From positions 50,614,232 to 50,678,231 of the forward strand of contig OW387136.1 of the NCBI GenBank assembly GCA_936440205.1: a stretch of DNA of 64,000 bases, written 5' to 3'. The position numbers and the translations under genes are program-made. The notes beneath the pieces are model-generated. The model worked only from the letters and a program-made list of their open reading frames with translations, had not been told where the DNA came from and did no database searches. Shown one piece after another: positions 21,600 to 31,700 of this stretch (its first letter is position 1; each line of letters begins with the position of its first letter). The DNA is from Lepidonotus clava (taxonomy: Eukaryota > Annelida > Polychaeta > Phyllodocida > Polynoidae).

Positions 21600-23504
21600 T
21601 GTTTTATTCTATACCAATAACCCTGAGAAATAACCCATTAACTCATGAAAAACTTCTATTCACCAGCGGGGCAATAACGCCATCAGTTATTCTACCTTTG
21701 CTCACGGGGCAGCACAATGCTGAAGGTATAGGCACTACGAAGTTGGCATAGAATAAATAAACTTCCTATGTGCGTAGACAAGAACAATGAACTTGACAGT
21801 ATCATATTTCCTGGTACAATATGAACCCTGGAGGTCTTCTGGTTGTCTATAGGTCTGCTGAACAAGAAAGGACTGAAAAACATAAAACTTACAATAAAAG
21901 CTGATTCCAATGTCATAATATGTTCCTGTGAAAGTCTAATCTATATCTGAGAATTTTCAAACATATTTTCCTTGTGACGTTTTGTCCTGGTGGTATATTT
22001 AAGCGTTTATAGTTTTATAATCAAATCCCTTTGATTATCTATAACAAAGTCACATGAACAAAATCGGCCCTTTCTTAACCAGCAGACCTATAGCGTAATG
22101 CAATCGTCTTGGACCTCTGTTAAAACAAAGAGACGTGCAGCTCTCAGGAGACAAATGCCCTATGTGTATAGGGGTTGGTGTTTACACAGGCGGAGATATA
22201 AGTCCTGGGTGTGCACATACGTCCAGACATGAATGCTAACAAGAGGGGCAGTAAGATGGGCCCTGTTTATTTTCGCATTTGGTCCACAGGGCAGATAAAT
22301 CATTTTCAAAAGCCCTTTCTGTCTTAGGGTCGGTCATCTGGGGGGGGGGGGGGGCAGGGCGGGGGGGTCAGTGGGGCCGGAACCAGCACAGAGAAATCTG
22401 ACAAACGCATCTTATGTCAAATTCTTTCTTGATATTGAATTTTGCAAAAATTACATGATAGAATTACACAATAAACCAATTCTATGATAGTTACATCCTC
22501 TTGGGAACTCTGAACTGTATATGTGCGTGAAATAGAGTTATGAATTATGTCTGCATGCATAGTGGCTAATTCAGAGACATGCCTAGGCCTGCACAGATTT
22601 CGCCGGATCCCAATGTTTCTTCTTATTCATTATACTGTCATGGTAGATAGAGCAACATAATACATTTGCTGGCAACAACGTGCAACAACATCGTTAAGTT
22701 TTACTACTGCAATTTAGAATATAGGCCTACACTTCCTCCTCCCGATAACTTATCTATATACAATGTCAAATATTCTCCAGCTTTCCTTTTGAGGGAAAGC
22801 GTCATTCACAAGAAATCACGCATTACCCAGCCCATCCATTGATACCCTCATAATTCTATAATGGCCCATAAAGTCATATAATATCCGGGCAGAAACGCCG
22901 GGAGAAAGTAGAGAGGAGAGAACAGATATATGGCTTTAATCAATTTAATCCTTCTTAAAGCAGTAAACGTCACTTCTGGCGACTAGGGGATCGGTCGATA
23001 TCGCCGCTATCTATTATGAAGGCTCCCTCACGGGTAATGCGGAGGAAATAGTTTGATTGGAACAGTAATCCCTTAAGTCTGGCCGTACATTAGGCTGTGT
23101 CTTTTGGTTGTTCAAGCCCCAAAGACGGAGGAAATCAGCCAACATGGCTGGCTGGGTGGAAGTCGGGGGGGGTACTTTGGTTTGAAAAGGTACCCACTGC
23201 CGAACGGACCCGCAAAGTGGGGCTGGTGAAGGTCAAAATTAAGGAGTGGTCAACCTCTTTTTAGACAAATGTGGTGGCAGTGAACTACAACCCCCCCCCC
23301 CCCCGACGAAAGGCGAGCATCTGTTGAACAATATATGGAGAATAACTTGGAACTTATCAGTATTTTATTTCACACAAAAAGGGGGCAAATTTCGTGATTT
23401 TCATATATTTCTTGGAATTGACACCCTCGACTTAAATTAAGGGGTGGTCATTCGCGAACATCAGGGGTATTAGTTTGGCAGTGGGTAGTAACCTTCAAAG
23501 AGGG
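21600..23504. other. unassigned DNA
   Basis: No supported gene. A G-rich run at 22340-22375 is the most striking local feature. Shorter blocks near 22640-22700 (aacaacgtgcaacaacatcg) resemble the 'aacattgcagcaacattctg' repeat seen at 28582 and 39660. A C-run lies at 23290-23304. Confidence 0.35.
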
Positions 23505-23822
23505 GCACGGGGTGGTGAAGTGGTCAGAGCATTTGCTTGGCATGCGGGAGAACTGGGTTTGATTCCCGGCTGGGCCAAGGTGGCTGCTACACCCCTCTGT
23601 GTTCTGCCCAGTGGCAACAACTGGGTTATCAAAGGACTCTAGTAGACCACCGGCTGTTGTGTGTAGGGCCCTGCTTATGGGACCCTGCACATTTAGGAAC
23701 ACCTGCCTCGGTAAAAGTGTAGAAGGGGTGCGGTCTCTTCCTTCTCATAGATACAATCATTTCATAGATGCGATCATCAAATAGACAGAATTGTCTAGAC
23801 CTTGTTCTCACCGTGATGTGAC
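23505..23822 (+). mobile_element. tRNA-derived SINE, copy A
   Basis: The head reads like a tRNA: A-box-like 'ggtgaagtggtcagagc' and B-box 'gggtttgattccc', spaced as in a tRNA gene. The middle differs from the other SINEs here, but the 3' part (ctcatagatacaatc, gacagaattgtctag, cttgttctcacc) matches 53506-53728 closely. Shared tails with different bodies are typical of SINEs that borrow one LINE partner's 3' end. The frames called on both strands are not coding. Confidence 0.7.
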
Positions 23823-24400
23823 GATAGAAGTCGATACGGTGTAAACCCCAATAACCGACCAACCTCCAAGGAGTCAGTGCCCCCCCCCCCCCCTGGAGGC
23901 CAGCAGTCTTACCGGGTCCTATTTCCTGCCCACACTGGCCGTGTACAATGCTGGGCCCAGGACGAAAGCCGCCCTCAAAGGGACCCAAATCAAAGGGCTA
24001 CTGATTGACATCCGCATCAAAGCTGTTTTCAACATGGCGGCCGGTCCCTTATAAAAACTAACTAGATTGATTAGGTCACGTGGGGACCCTGGTAACAGCC
24101 AATGGGAGGCCAGTATCTCCGACAAACACTACTGGGGTAAAGATGTTAATACAAGGTCGCTCCCATGATGGCTAAACTAAGTATTTTCAGCACGTGAATG
24201 TTAATTTGGACTAATTTCTGACGGGGAAAACACAGGGAAACTACAGAAAATGTACACACATTTGATTTACATCTATTTGTAATTAAATCACTTTTTAAAT
24301 CAATATAAAAGGTATAACATGCGTACAGAAACAAACCGAAAAATTAAACAAAGCTAGTTTTTATGTTGTTAAAACACACCTATACAGCTATGTTTAACAG

Positions 24401-24404
<4 letters not shown>
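23823..24404. other. unassigned DNA
   Basis: Begins with a C-run (23880-23893) preceded by 'aggagtcagtg', the motif seen beside other C-runs. A short block 'tttcaacatggcggccgg' near 24027 contains an AACATGGCGG (YY1-like) site. The minus-strand frames 23629-23988 and 23919-24125 cross it without splice support. Confidence 0.35.

Positions 24405-24456
<52 letters not shown>
24405..24456. repeat. (TA)n microsatellite
   Basis: An almost perfect TA dinucleotide run of about 52 bp. Confidence 0.95.
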
Positions 24457-24457
<1 letters not shown>

Positions 24458-24850
24458 CCTTTTGACATATTACCTAGACTAAGGGAAAGAGAAATGTGAA
24501 TTTTATTTCCACGCTGAGCTGGCAGTAGTTCAGAGGTCAAATGTAAACATTGTCCATACTACTTGAAAGGCATCAAATCCCTATGTAGCGCATATGGCCA
24601 CAATTCATTCAATCAGTGAGAAACCATAAAATAGGTTATCAAAATGTGTCCAAGTGGGAAGTGGAAAACAGCATTTAGATTGGCGAATCCCGAGGGGAAA
24701 GTGCTGCAAATGAAGGAGACGGCGTGGTGGAAATGTAGGAGGAGAGGGCCAATGATAATCAATATGGGAATCCGTCTCTTGCTCAGCCTGCAGTGACGGT
24801 TTGATTCCTCAAGGTTGTATTACACTACACGACATCAGCTGCAATGTGAC

Positions 24851-25108
24851 TATAGATGCTGTGCAGATGACGTCATAACTATCCATTATAGCCTGGCAGC
24901 TATATTGGTGATCAATTTATAATCTTTATCATTTAGATTTCTGAACCATTTAGCATACATTTTCTGGTTAAAAGAGTGTCACTGAATAATAACAATAATC
25001 ATCATTTACAATTAATAAATTTGGTTTATTCCATGACCATGTGCTCTTGATCACCACGTGGTGATCACCATAATATGATCATGTGACCACGTCTGCACAA
25101 AGTCTATA
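24851..25108. mobile_element. MITE, TATAGAC family, copy 4 (inverted)
   Basis: Left end tatagatgctgtgcagatg and right end gtctgcacaaagtctata. The gatcaccacgtggtgatcac block near the right end matches the left-end side of copy 3, so this copy lies in the opposite orientation. It sits directly beside the ctaaacac element. Confidence 0.8.
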
Positions 25109-25382
25109 CCACACTGTTAAAATGGTGTTTAGAATTTAAATGTGTTAAGGGCATAAACATGTTTATAATCTAAATACATTAAACCATATATGTTTAAAAC
25201 CTAAACACTTGTAACTTCTAAACATGTGTTGGGCTAACTATGTTTATAATCTAAATGCATAACATTAGTTGTGTTTAAAAGCTAAACACTTGTAACCTCT
25301 AACCATGTTTTGAATGGGATATGTTTAGAATCTAAACACATAATATCAATTGTATACTATGGAAAAGAAAAATGGACACTTT

Positions 25383-25445
25383 GGGGTTAGAATCCACATT
25401 CTTCACATTCAAGGTAGGAGCCTAACCAACTGAGCTAACTTGGAC
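25383..25445 (-). mobile_element. tRNA-like sequence, minus strand
   Basis: On the minus strand it reads 'gttagctcagttggttagg' (A-box and D-arm), then 'gtggattctaacccc' (B-box-like). The D-loop is convincing. The B-box departs from the consensus and an intact acceptor stem is not visible, so I call it tRNA-derived, not a functional tRNA. Confidence 0.5.
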
Positions 25446-25602
25446 TGCATGCAGTGCACACTGGCATAGTCAGCACCAATGAGTAGGATCAGTACTACTA
25501 TACAGGTATTCAACATCATGTTCGTGTGACAGACAATAGTTCAGTACTCTCATACCCCTACTTATTCAGTTAAGTAGCAAAGCTGGGCTGTGTCTACCTA
25601 CA

Positions 25603-25674
25603 GGCCTCCATAGCTCAGTGGTAGAGCGTAGGCTTCATATGTGAGGGGCCCTGGGTTCAAGTCTCAGCTACTGA
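25603..25674 (+). mobile_element. tRNA-like sequence, plus strand
   Basis: Reads 'catagctcagtggtagagcg' (A-box, D-arm), an anticodon-arm-like segment around 'gcttcatatgtgag', and 'gggttcaagtctc' (B-box). Length of about 72 nt is right for a tRNA. The first and last seven bases do not pair well, so it is probably a pseudogene or SINE head. A CAT at the anticodon position would be read as Met if it were real. Confidence 0.5.
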
Positions 25675-26719
25675 AGTTACCAAAATACTACTATGAAATA
25701 GTTGTACTATTAGTGGTTTGCCACATGCCCTCCATATTTTTGGCCATGATTAGTAAAATAGTTTTTTCATACACTTAGGAATTTGGAACTTTGTGATTAA
25801 AATTGTTAGATTTTTAAGTTTTTGTAGCGTCATTAAGATAATCACTTCATTGGCCTGCTATTCTAGGTACGGTCAACCAACCGGAACACCCCTAAAACAT
25901 TTACAAAATGTTTTAAAACACCTTTTTAGTATTATTAACATGTAGACACCTTTTTAGTACAAGAACTTTATCAGCTATACCCCTAAAGGTTTTACCTCCT
26001 ACAATCAAACAATTCATGCAAGGCTAAACCAAGAAGGAAGGACATATGTGGTTATTGGCTCAATGATCCTGCAGTGTGATTATAGGAAAAATAAAACTTT
26101 CAATGGTGTTAACATTACATCTGGTGTAAACTGAATGGCATAGTACCATAGCAGTGTTTCACATGTAAGATCTACTGGGTTTGTTTTTTTACACACTACT
26201 GTATATTATTGTTAAATTTAAAAAGGTTTTCATCCTTAAGAATGAAAGTACACTGTACATATTACGGTATATTACTGTTTAACTTAACACCTTACCCTAA
26301 ATACCTTGAAGACCTAAATGCTTCATAGATAACACCTAAACATCATAGTTTTCTAAACACTTAACAGCTAAACATCAAAAAAGCATAAGCATTTTGATTC
26401 TAAACACCTTGAGGACCTAAACACTTCATGGTTAAACAGCTAAACATCACACATTTCTAAACACTTAATCCTAAACACCGATAATTCTAAACATGTTTAG
26501 GGAAATAAAGTGTTCCAAAACTGGATGCACCGAAGTGTTTAGGAAAATGTTTAGGTTCTAAACACTTGTTTTAACAGTGCACATCACGGCCATCTTAAAG
26601 GGCGGATCTTGGCTGGGCTGGGCACGCACCCCTTCCATTTTTCAGAAGATTGTGCGATTTTAAATGTCAAATTCGACTAAAACAAAATCCCCGAAAACAT
26701 CGCAGTGTAGTGTAATACC

Positions 26720-26870
26720 TTAAATACTGCCATTAGGCTATGATAATGCTACAATATACATACACAAGGTTAGACAGACTGGCGCCTCCTCCTGCGATAC
26801 CAAGTAATGTCATCGTCCAATGAGGTCCACATATCGTATGAAGAGCTTATCGTGTAGTGTAAAGCCCCTT
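26720..26870. repeat. fragment related to the 58940-59317 element, inverted
   Basis: The segment 'atacacaaggttagacagac' and 'tcctcctgcgatacc' is the reverse complement, with changes, of a block at about 59003-59045 (tggtatcgcaggaagagg ... gtctaaccctgtatat). It ends in 'cgtgtagtgtaa', another copy of that element's terminus. Confidence 0.6.
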
Positions 26871-27082
26871 AAGCCCCGTACCCACTAGGCAATTTTACAG
26901 GCGACTGGCGACGGGCAACAGCAGAATTACTGGTACAATAATTACCAATTTAACTCACATTTTAGTATGTAACATTTCAATGTAAACCTAAAATGTGAGT
27001 TAAATTGGTAATGATTGTACCAGTAATTCTGCTGTTGCCAGTCGCCAGTCGCCAGTAAAATTGCCTAGTGGGTACGGGGCTT
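26871..27082. mobile_element. AGCCCC-family derivative forming a near-perfect long hairpin (copy 4)
   Basis: The ends aagccccgtacccactagg and ctagtgggtacggggctt belong to the AGCCCC family. Unlike the other copies, the inverted repeat continues inward for about 95 bp on each side (for example aattactggtacaataatta against its mirror taatgattgtaccagtaatt), leaving a loop of about 20 bp. Nearly the whole 212 bp would fold back on itself. The high arm identity implies recent formation or gene conversion. Confidence 0.85.
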
Positions 27083-27293
27083 TACCCACTGGGCGATTTT
27101 ACTGGCAACTGGTGACAAACGACTGAGGGAACTGGCTGATTCTTATAATCGCCATATCAGTATGGTATGTTTAAGTGTGCATGTTTGATCTGCATTGGTG
27201 CCAAAATTGGTCGACTCTACCAGAAGAATCGGCCGATTTTAGCGCTGATGAGTCGGCCGATTGTGTAACAATCACCTAGTGGGTATGGGGCTT
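27083..27293. mobile_element. MITE, AGCCCC family, copy 5, abutting the hairpin copy
   Basis: Begins at tttacccactgggcgatttt directly after the terminal ggggc of the preceding element and ends cctagtgggtatggggctta. Its outermost left bases are missing or shared with its neighbour. Interior CGGCCGATT strings are typical of the family. Confidence 0.8.
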
Positions 27294-28116
27294 AATAATG
27301 GCTTTAGACTCCCCACCCAAGGGCTACAAAACCCCTCCCCTCCCTGACTCCCTATTGACGCCCCCATCTCTGACTATTAGGGGCAGAGATACGGCCGTAT
27401 CGGGAAGGTGTGGGGGCTGACACAGCCTAGAGTAAGATGAAACAGTCTGAGTGTAAAGAGAGAAGTTTGCCGCTCCAAAGTTAGCCCTTAGGCCAGGGTG
27501 GCCAGACTTAGAGCCATCAAACACACGCATTTCCTCTCTTCTTCTGCATCATAGATCATACAGCATCAATTTGGAAATTCGTCATCAATCTTTAGGCAAA
27601 TACGTTCTACTCAAAGATAAGGATATTTTGACTAAAGGTGTTCGTTAGAAGCCATTGGCTAAAACACCCTCATACATATGATCGATTTTGAAATTCACCA
27701 TCAATGTGTGCAAATACGTTCATCCCAAAGATTAGAACCACCTGCCTTATTTTCGTCGTTATGTGCCATTGGCTATGCTGATAATCATTCCACATGCATA
27801 ACTATTAATTGAAAAAAGACTAAAACTATTCTTTTTTTTTAATGTTAATTACGCCCAACTCATCATTTTACGATCTGATTTAAATAATTCACTATACTTA
27901 AAATTATCTTATATATAACCATCACATCAAGACTAAATACTGTTCTAAAACTTTTAAAAATCTGGATTCTATACAGCAGGAGGCTGTTCTCTTTTGACTC
28001 TCATTCTAGTCAACCAAATGTATTACGGCGCAGATTTTGGCTTTCATGCAGTGAAACTAGCCATGCTTTCTATATGAATGACAGTCCTGAGAAATGTATC
28101 GCAGACATTACTGCTT
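27294..28116. other. unassigned DNA with an old duplication
   Basis: Two diverged copies lie at about 27553-27660 and 27678-27775. Each has 'attcgtcatcaat' or 'attcaccatcaat', 'gcaaatacgttc', 'aaagat' and 'gccattggct', with a period near 120 bp. The rest is AT-rich with no gene. Confidence 0.5.
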
Positions 28117-28352
28117 AAGGGTATACCCCCCCCCCCCCCCCCCCCCACATCCCATCCCATCTTATGCCTCGCCTACCTAATCTTGCTGACAGTGAACACG
28201 TCCTCACTTAATCCTAGCAGCGTCCCCCCTGCGTCCTCCCCGCGTCCCCCCTGCGTCCCTCCTGCGTCCCTCCTGCGTCACCCCTGCGTCCCCCCCGCGT
28301 CCCCCCTGCGTCCTCCCCGCGTCCCTCCTGCGTCCTCCCGGCGTCTCCTAGT
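28117..28352. repeat. C-run and 11-bp GCGTCCCCCCT minisatellite
   Basis: A C-run of about 30 bp is followed, from about 28219, by tandem repeats of roughly 11 bp (gcgtcccccct, gcgtccctcct, gcgtcctcccc). Both open frames over it (28078-28455 plus, 28278-28499 minus) are low-complexity products of the repeat. Confidence 0.85.
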
Positions 28353-28526
28353 TAATCCCTGCGTCTCTACCATGGACGGGATCATGGGGGCGGACCAAGG
28401 GGGGAGGATGAGAAGTGGGAGTGGTGGGTCCATAACTTTTGACTGGCGGCAATAGCCTACGTCTTGACGGTGTTTTTGAGTCTGTTGTATATTGCTCACC
28501 GCCCGTTCATTGCCGAAGTCGAGTGA

Positions 28527-28775
28527 CGCATGAATTCCACTATCCGATTTTACTCGGCATTAGAAATATTGGTTTCCCAGCCAAACATGTGATGTTATCA
28601 TAACATTGCAGCAACATTCTGTTTGGTTCTGTACTGCTTATTGTTATGTTATTTTAATGGTATGTTTGGTTCTGTATTGGTTCTTGTTATGTTGTTTAAA
28701 TGGCTCCCAATAATGTTATGGCGACGTTGCACTGTGACCTTATCATAATGTTCTGGTTACATTCTTCAACCTAAA
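28527..28775. repeat. dispersed repeat (ttatcataacattgcagc type), copy 1
   Basis: Contains 'ttatcataacattgcagca', 'attctgtttggttctg', a 'ggttcttgttatgtt' block and 'gcgacgttgcactgtgac'. The same order of blocks is found at 39655-39840, with moderate divergence. Related shorter pieces lie near 29400-29480. The left flank 'attccactatccgattttac' may be the end of another inverted-repeat element whose partner is near 29335. Confidence 0.6.
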
Positions 28776-29835
28776 TATATATATATATAGGAATTCATGG
28801 TATCCTGCCAATTTCACAGAAGAAAATCAAACAAATAAAAAATTTCGCCAGCTTCAAAATCGGCATATGAAATAAAGGCTTAAGTCTATTGCACATCTCC
28901 AGACGATCGTGATTGGGATGGGTTAGTAGGAACATCCATAAGCAAAGGTTTGTGTCAGTTTATTAGATGGCACTTTTCAATACATGAATTTTCTTGGAGT
29001 ACCTTCTAATCTGGTTCCGGTTCTTCCTAATGTAGTTCCCGTCCTTCTGATTGGCTGAATTGGGACCCTCATGGGCGCTATACAGGGAAATTAAACAGGC
29101 GTGCGTAGGCTGAGTAGTATATAGAATTGTGAGTCTAGGCAAGGCACAAAGGCACCCAGATATATGGACTAGGAGTATACTTGGGCATGTGCTCATCTTA
29201 TCTATTTTGATACTGGCAATATATTGCGCTCGTTTGATTTTCTCTAAAAATATGGAGAGAAAGAACTGTAAGACAATTCACTTCCATATTTAACCTAAAT
29301 TCCAACTACCGATTTTTAAAAGTGGCAGCAAAATCGGCATGTGGAATAGGCTTTACACTTTTACAAGTATGTATTTAAGCTGATTTTGAAAATACTTCTG
29401 TGATGTCACAATGCAATGCTATTGCAACATCATGTTACTAGATTGTTATGTTTTGTGTTAGCTTTTATATCACCGAACAACAACATAACAATAACATCCT
29501 GATTCCAAATCAGAATATTTCACATCACTGCAAATAACACAACTATTACGTGTCATTTTAAGTAACAGACTCACTGACCAATAAAGTATGGTTGCAGAAC
29601 GGTACTGTTACGTCTCATCTTGGCATGAAATTTACCTGCCTAGACAATCAGATAGGACAAGGTAGATCTGATGTTCAGACAACACATTACATATTGTCAA
29701 TGGGAGGCTCCAGGACCAGACAACAGGGACCACTAGCTTAATGCTGTACGCTGAATACTGCATACCCTAAGGCCTGGTGCGTTCTGCCGACGCACGTCAA
29801 TGTCTACTAGGGGCTGGCCTTTCATAAATGTACAC
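28776..29835. other. unassigned DNA
   Basis: Includes a short (TA)n near 28777-28789. The pair 'ttcaaaatcggcatatgaa' at about 28853 and 'gcaaaatcggcatgtggaat' at about 29329 look like ends of one element family. No gene. Confidence 0.35.
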
Positions 29836-29968
29836 GGGGCCTTCCATTAAGTATATAAATCTCAGACCCTGCATGAGTATGCATTAGATGTATACAGGAA
29901 TATACACATATTCTCAGAAATTACAGTTACTCTCTCCCCCTTGATGCGTACCTACTTAATGGAAGGCC
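29836..29968. mobile_element. MITE, CCTTCCATTAAGTA family, copy 2
   Basis: Left end ggggccttccattaagtat and right end gtacctacttaatggaaggc are inverted repeats around about 95 bp. The interior contains 'gatgcgtac', as in other copies. Confidence 0.8.
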
Positions 29969-30324
29969 ATCAAGAAAACAGCAGCTAGTAACCTTGTAAC
30001 ACAAGGCAAAAATGTTTCATATTATCTAGTATAATTATTAAGTTGAAACTTTAATTTGATAACTTCGCAAAGTATCAATACTTAAGACTAGGTATCTACT
30101 AATATGAGACATTGTTCTGAATTACATTGTATCACCCAGCTACTTTGATATACCTTTAACATGTTTAGCATTTCAAAGCACTATCTTTCCCTCTAGCCAT
30201 AATCTACTCTATAGTTTCACTCAACATGTTTTCTGAACGGACAAGGACACATTCCAGAACCTCTTTAAACAATAAGTTTATCCCACTTTACAATCACATT
30301 AAAGTTCAGAACCAAATCGGTGAC
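29969..30324. other. unassigned AT-rich DNA
   Basis: No gene or repeat seen. Confidence 0.4.
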
Positions 30325-31131
30325 AGGACACTTAGCCCCCGGACACTTACCCCCTAGGACACTTACCCCCTGGACACTTACCCCCCGGACACTTACCCCC
30401 TGGACACTTACCCCCCGGACACTTACCCCCTAGGACACTTACCCCCTAGGACACTTAGCCCCTAGGACACATACCCCCTGGACACTTACCCCTAGGACAC
30501 TTACCCCCTAGGACACTTACCCCCCAACCTAAAAACTGTGGAAAATAGTGACTAGGAATAGGGACGAGTTAGCCTTTTAGGTATGAATCCTAAAGAACTA
30601 TCAGAAGAGAGGGATATATATCTAGTTTTCTCTTCATTATTAAAAACTGTGGAAAATAGTGACTAGGAATAGGGACGAGTTAGCCTTTTAGGTATGAATC
30701 CTAAAGAACTATCAGAAGAGAGGGATATAAATCTAGTTTTCTCTCCATTATTAAAAACTGTGGAAAATAGTGACTAGGAATAGGGACGAGTTAGCCTTTT
30801 ATGGTATGAATCCTAAAGAACTATCAGAAGAGAGGGATATATATCTAGTTTGCTTTCCATTAGAAAGACTAAGTTCTTACCACATAATTACCTCTACATT
30901 ATAAGCCAAGGTTGGGGGGTAAGTGTCCTAGGGGGTAAGTGTCTAGGGGGTAAGTGTCTTATGGGGTAAGTGTCTTATGGGGTAAGTGTCCAGGGGGTAT
31001 GTGTCCAGGGGGTATGTGTCCTAGGGGGTAAGTGTCCTAGGGGGTAAGTGTCCTAGGGGGTAAGTGTCCTAGGGGGTAAGTGTCCGGGGGGTAAGTGTCC
31101 AGGGGGTATGTGTCCGGGGGGTATATGTCCT
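30325..31131. mobile_element. fold-back element: mirrored GGACACTTACCCCC arrays around a triplicated core
   Basis: The left array (about 30325-30530) has 13 head-to-tail units of ggacacttacccccta type. The right array (about 30913-31131) has 14 units in the reverse-complement orientation (ggggtaagtgtccta). Between them, three tandem copies of about 117 bp begin 'aaaactgtggaaaatagtga'; they differ by only a few bases, and a unique tail follows. The arms are linked by 'cccccaacct' and 'aggttgggggg'. Flanks read agaaccaaat (30307) and agaaccagat (31132), a possible target-site duplication. The structure matches what is called fold-back (FB/Galileo-like) elements; homology to those is not claimed. 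Confidence 0.85.
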
Positions 31132-31189
31132 AGAACCAGATGTGTAACATAGAATTATATCTCTAATGCATGTTACTTCTCTTTGACAT

Positions 31190-31446
31190 CATCATATAGC
31201 TGGGTTTCGATTCCCGGTTGGTGTCTGGGTTCACTAAGGGATGAGGTACAGCAAAAATGATTTCTAGGTTTTGATCCCCTGCTGTTTGCCAACCCTGTCA
31301 CCCTCACCTCATACATTCAATCACCAAAGACTGACCAAGTCAAAAAACATGTCTGAAAAATCAGATTTCGTACTAACTTGTTAGTACGCTGCCAAAATGA
31401 CCCTGGCTTTGGGTACAGCATAAAACATCCATCACTTACTCACTCA
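31190..31446 (+). mobile_element. SINE, copy B
   Basis: Begins in a B-box-like 'gggtttcgattcccggttgg', continues 'aagggatgaggtacagcaaa' and 'gttttgatcccctgctg', and ends 'aaaacatccatcacttactc'. Closely parallels 53506-53728 in block order. The upstream part of the tRNA head is missing or unrecognisable, so this is a 5'-truncated copy. Near its 3' end is a palindromic 'tactaacttgttagta'. Confidence 0.75.
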
Positions 31447-31509
31447 CATAAAAAAAAATATAGCTACACAAAGATGTGCAAGTCTGACTGTCGCCTACGG
31501 GATTTTCGT

Positions 31510-31700
31510 GAAGTCGTCAATTAGGGTGCCCCCTACAAGAGTCTGTGCAACCTGACACGACGAGACGTCAATTTTTGCTATATTTGTGACGTCATGCATA
31601 AACAAAGGGTGGTGACGTCACGAAAATAGCAAAAATTGACGTCATATGTCATATCTGGTTGCACACTCTCATAGGGGGCGCCGCAATCAACGACGTTCAC
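31510..31700. mobile_element. inverted-repeat element with internal CRE palindromes
   Basis: Left end 'gtcgtcaattagggtgcccc' and right end 'ggggcgccgcaatcaacgac' are imperfect inverted repeats. Inside, 'gacgtcaatttttgctat' is mirrored by 'atagcaaaaattgacgtc', and 'tgtgcaacctg' by 'ctggttgcaca'. At least three TGACGTCA-type sites occur, close to those in the 2019-2427 element, so the two may be related. Confidence 0.75.

Larger units (their letters stand above)
25112..26579. mobile_element. 1.47-kb ctaaacac element with internal tRNA-like sequences
   Basis: The left end cactgttaaaatggtgtttag is mirrored at the right by ctaaacacttgttttaacag. Just inside each end a short motif (taaacatgt, ctaaacact) is repeated many times, giving ends built of sub-terminal repeats around a less repetitive centre. 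The centre carries two tRNA-like sequences in opposite directions (25383-25445 and 25603-25674). No protein is encoded. Such sub-terminal repeat arrays are known for transposase-binding sites of hAT- and MULE-type elements; assigning a class here would be a guess. Confidence 0.65.
24817..26718. mobile_element. outer inverted-repeat pair enclosing two other elements
   Basis: gtattacactacac at 24817-24830 is repeated as its exact reverse complement at 26705-26718. These ends match those of the element at 58940-59317, where they are also followed by acatcag-like sequence. The 1.9 kb between them is largely filled by a TATAGAC MITE (24851-25108) and the ctaaacac element (25112-26579), so this may be an older element with later insertions. 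A chance pairing of two solo ends cannot be ruled out. Confidence 0.45.

Noticed and set aside
25603-25674. Functional tRNA gene
   Set aside because: A- and B-boxes are good but the acceptor stem does not pair, so it is treated as tRNA-derived repeat sequence.
28078-28499. Pro-rich frame (plus) and Arg/Gly-rich frame (minus)
   Set aside because: Low-complexity products of a C-run and an 11-bp minisatellite.
30325-31131. Regularly spaced short repeats as a CRISPR array
   Set aside because: Units are contiguous without unique spacers, the two arrays are mirrored, and the setting is animal DNA.
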